DNA from: JAAYCI01 sp964370295
Lineage (GTDB): Bacteria > Bacillota > Clostridia > Oscillospirales > Ruminococcaceae
Direction: 5' to 3'
Assembly: GCA_964370295.1 (NCBI GenBank)
Contig: CAYJIR010000067.1
Span: 1 to 5,246 of the forward strand
DNA length: 5,246 nt
Shown here: in pieces, positions 4,524 through 5,246 of the stretch
Layout: each line of letters starts with the position of its first letter
Numbering within the stretch: position 1 is the first letter of the stretch
Made by a program: the position numbers and the translations under genes
The notes under the pieces: model-generated
The model's database searches: none
Seen by the model: the letters and a program-made list of their open reading frames with translations, nothing else
Told to the model about the DNA's origin: nothing

Positions 4524-5246
4524 ATGAAATTTGCACACAAAAAAGCAGTGCCGTTTTTGCTTGTTGTGGCCTTGCTGGCACAGTTGACGGGTATCACGGT
4601 TTTTGCTTCAGAAACAACCGTCACCGTATCAGCCGCAGAGAGAGACGTAAAGGTCGAGGAGAGCACCACCCTCACCGCCCAAATTGACCCGGCGCCTGCC
4701 GAGGGAACGCTTGTGGTATGGAGCATGTTGGGGAATGTAGAGGGAACCACTCTCACGCCTGATGCCGCCGACACCACCCGTGCCACCCTAACCATGGCGG
4801 CCACACAAACCGAGCCTGTCACCGTTACGGCAAGCGTGGATACTTTTTCCGGCAGCACCGTGGTGAATATAGCACAAGAGCCTGCCACCTATGCCATCAC
4901 CTATGTTGCGAACGGTGGCAGTGGCGCGCAAGAAGCCGAAAGCGCCACCGAGGACGTAGCGTTTTCGCTGCCCACAGAAACCACATTTTCGTCGCCCGAG
5001 GGGCAAAGTTTTAAAGGTTGGGCACTGGATAAAGATGGTATAGCCATGTTGGCAGAAAGCCACCTTTTCATAGAGCACACCACCGTGTATGCCATTTGGG
5101 GTGCGCCGGAAACGGCACAGGAAACGGCACAGGCCTCTATCGCAGCCCATGCCGATACGGCTTCGGCACAAGCAGTAACCACGCCGGTAAGCTATGTCAC
5201 CGTTACCTTCGATGCAAACGGCGGAAGCGGAACTGTCCCGTCCCCC
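4524..5246 (+). CDS. Secreted protein with Ig-like domain and InlB-type B-repeats (partial)
   Basis: The frame is open from ATG 4524 to the window edge, so at least 241 residues are encoded and the C-terminus is missing. Residues 1-28 form a signal peptide (MKFAHKK, a hydrophobic core, cleavage after VFA). Residues about 31-117 look like a bacterial Ig-like fold rich in Val and Thr. Residues about 123-192 match the Listeria-Bacteroides B-repeat (Flg_new) pattern: ITYVANGGSG, then FKGWA, then TTVYAIWG. A second copy opens at about 225 with VTVTFDANGGSG. An Ala/Thr/Gln linker (ETAQETAQ) lies between. Proteins like this are usually large cell-surface adhesins or wall proteins; the anchor would lie beyond the window. 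GGGGGA (4510-4515) is eight bases before the ATG. The gene is clearly more GC-rich than yeiH and lysR, with many GCC and ACC codons. Confidence 0.85.
   Translation, partial: MKFAHKKAVPFLLVVALLAQLTGITVFASETTVTVSAAERDVKVEESTTLTAQIDPAPAEGTLVVWSMLGNVEGTTLTPDAADTTRATLTMAATQTEPVTVTASVDTFSGSTVVNIAQEPATYAITYVANGGSGAQEAESATEDVAFSLPTETTFSSPEGQSFKGWALDKDGIAMLAESHLFIEHTTVYAIWGAPETAQETAQASIAAHADTASAQAVTTPVSYVTVTFDANGGSGTVPSP
5109..5132 (+). repeat. Perfect 12-bp tandem duplication in the linker
   Basis: GAAACGGCACAG occurs twice in a row (5109-5120 and 5121-5132), encoding ETAQ twice in frame. It lies in the linker between two B-repeat domains, where length can change without harming folding, and looks like a recent slippage product. 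Confidence 0.85.

Noticed and set aside
4484..4888. Long - strand frames opposite the surface-protein gene (also 4788-5171 and 4901-5182).
   Set aside because: They are antisense to a gene with signal peptide, domains and ribosome binding site; GC-rich coding DNA often leaves such open shadows.
1..5246. Generalised sequencing error as the cause of all frameshifts.
   Set aside because: The YeiH, LysR, PepSY and surface-protein genes are open over more than 3 kb in total, so the breaks cluster in genes that look decayed; single local errors in short runs are not excluded.

Overview
The window looks like chromosomal or island DNA from an anaerobic, Clostridia-type Firmicute. Supporting signs are strong purine-rich ribosome binding sites (GGGGGAG, AAAGGAAG, AAGGAG), a lipobox lipoprotein with two PepSY domains, a secreted protein with InlB-type B-repeats, and the relic of a Firmicute-type peptide deformylase. 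No phage, CRISPR, rRNA, tRNA or transposase gene is visible. Base composition is uneven: the left half (yeiH and its regulator) is AT-rich, while the last gene is much richer in G and C.

Layout. Positions 1-427 hold no intact gene, only a strong hairpin with T-tracts on both sides (82-127) and a possible gene remnant (154-414, + strand). Positions 428-1573 (-) encode a YeiH-family membrane protein, a putative sulfate/sulfite-type exporter. It is transcribed divergently from a LysR-family regulator at 1693-2547 (+). The 119-bp gap between them carries a palindrome and two TTATGATAAA repeats about three helical turns apart, sitting on the regulator's promoter. Directly after the regulator comes a broken + strand reading frame (2544-2800), then a bidirectional terminator (2807-2850), then a decayed - strand gene (2890-3175). 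Positions 3218-3916 (-) encode the two-PepSY lipoprotein, with a good promoter overlapped by AAGTnCAG repeats. Positions 4061-4227 (+) are a deletion relic of peptide deformylase (def). A clear promoter (4433-4461) and a five-codon leader frame precede a secreted Ig-like/B-repeat protein that runs off the right edge (4524-5246).

Interpretation. The clearest functional unit is the yeiH/LysR pair, probably a ligand-responsive sulfur-compound efflux module in which the regulator controls both itself and the transporter. It is bordered on both sides by broken genes, and three or four decayed coding stretches occur in about 4 kb. This suggests an insertion and decay hotspot. The four main genes stay open over long distances, so wholesale sequencing error is an unlikely explanation. 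I do not see convincing evidence for a wholly new multi-gene system. The most checkable observations are the operator architecture at 1614-1668, the repeat cluster at 3955-4024, the def relic, and the frameshifted gene at 2890-3175.
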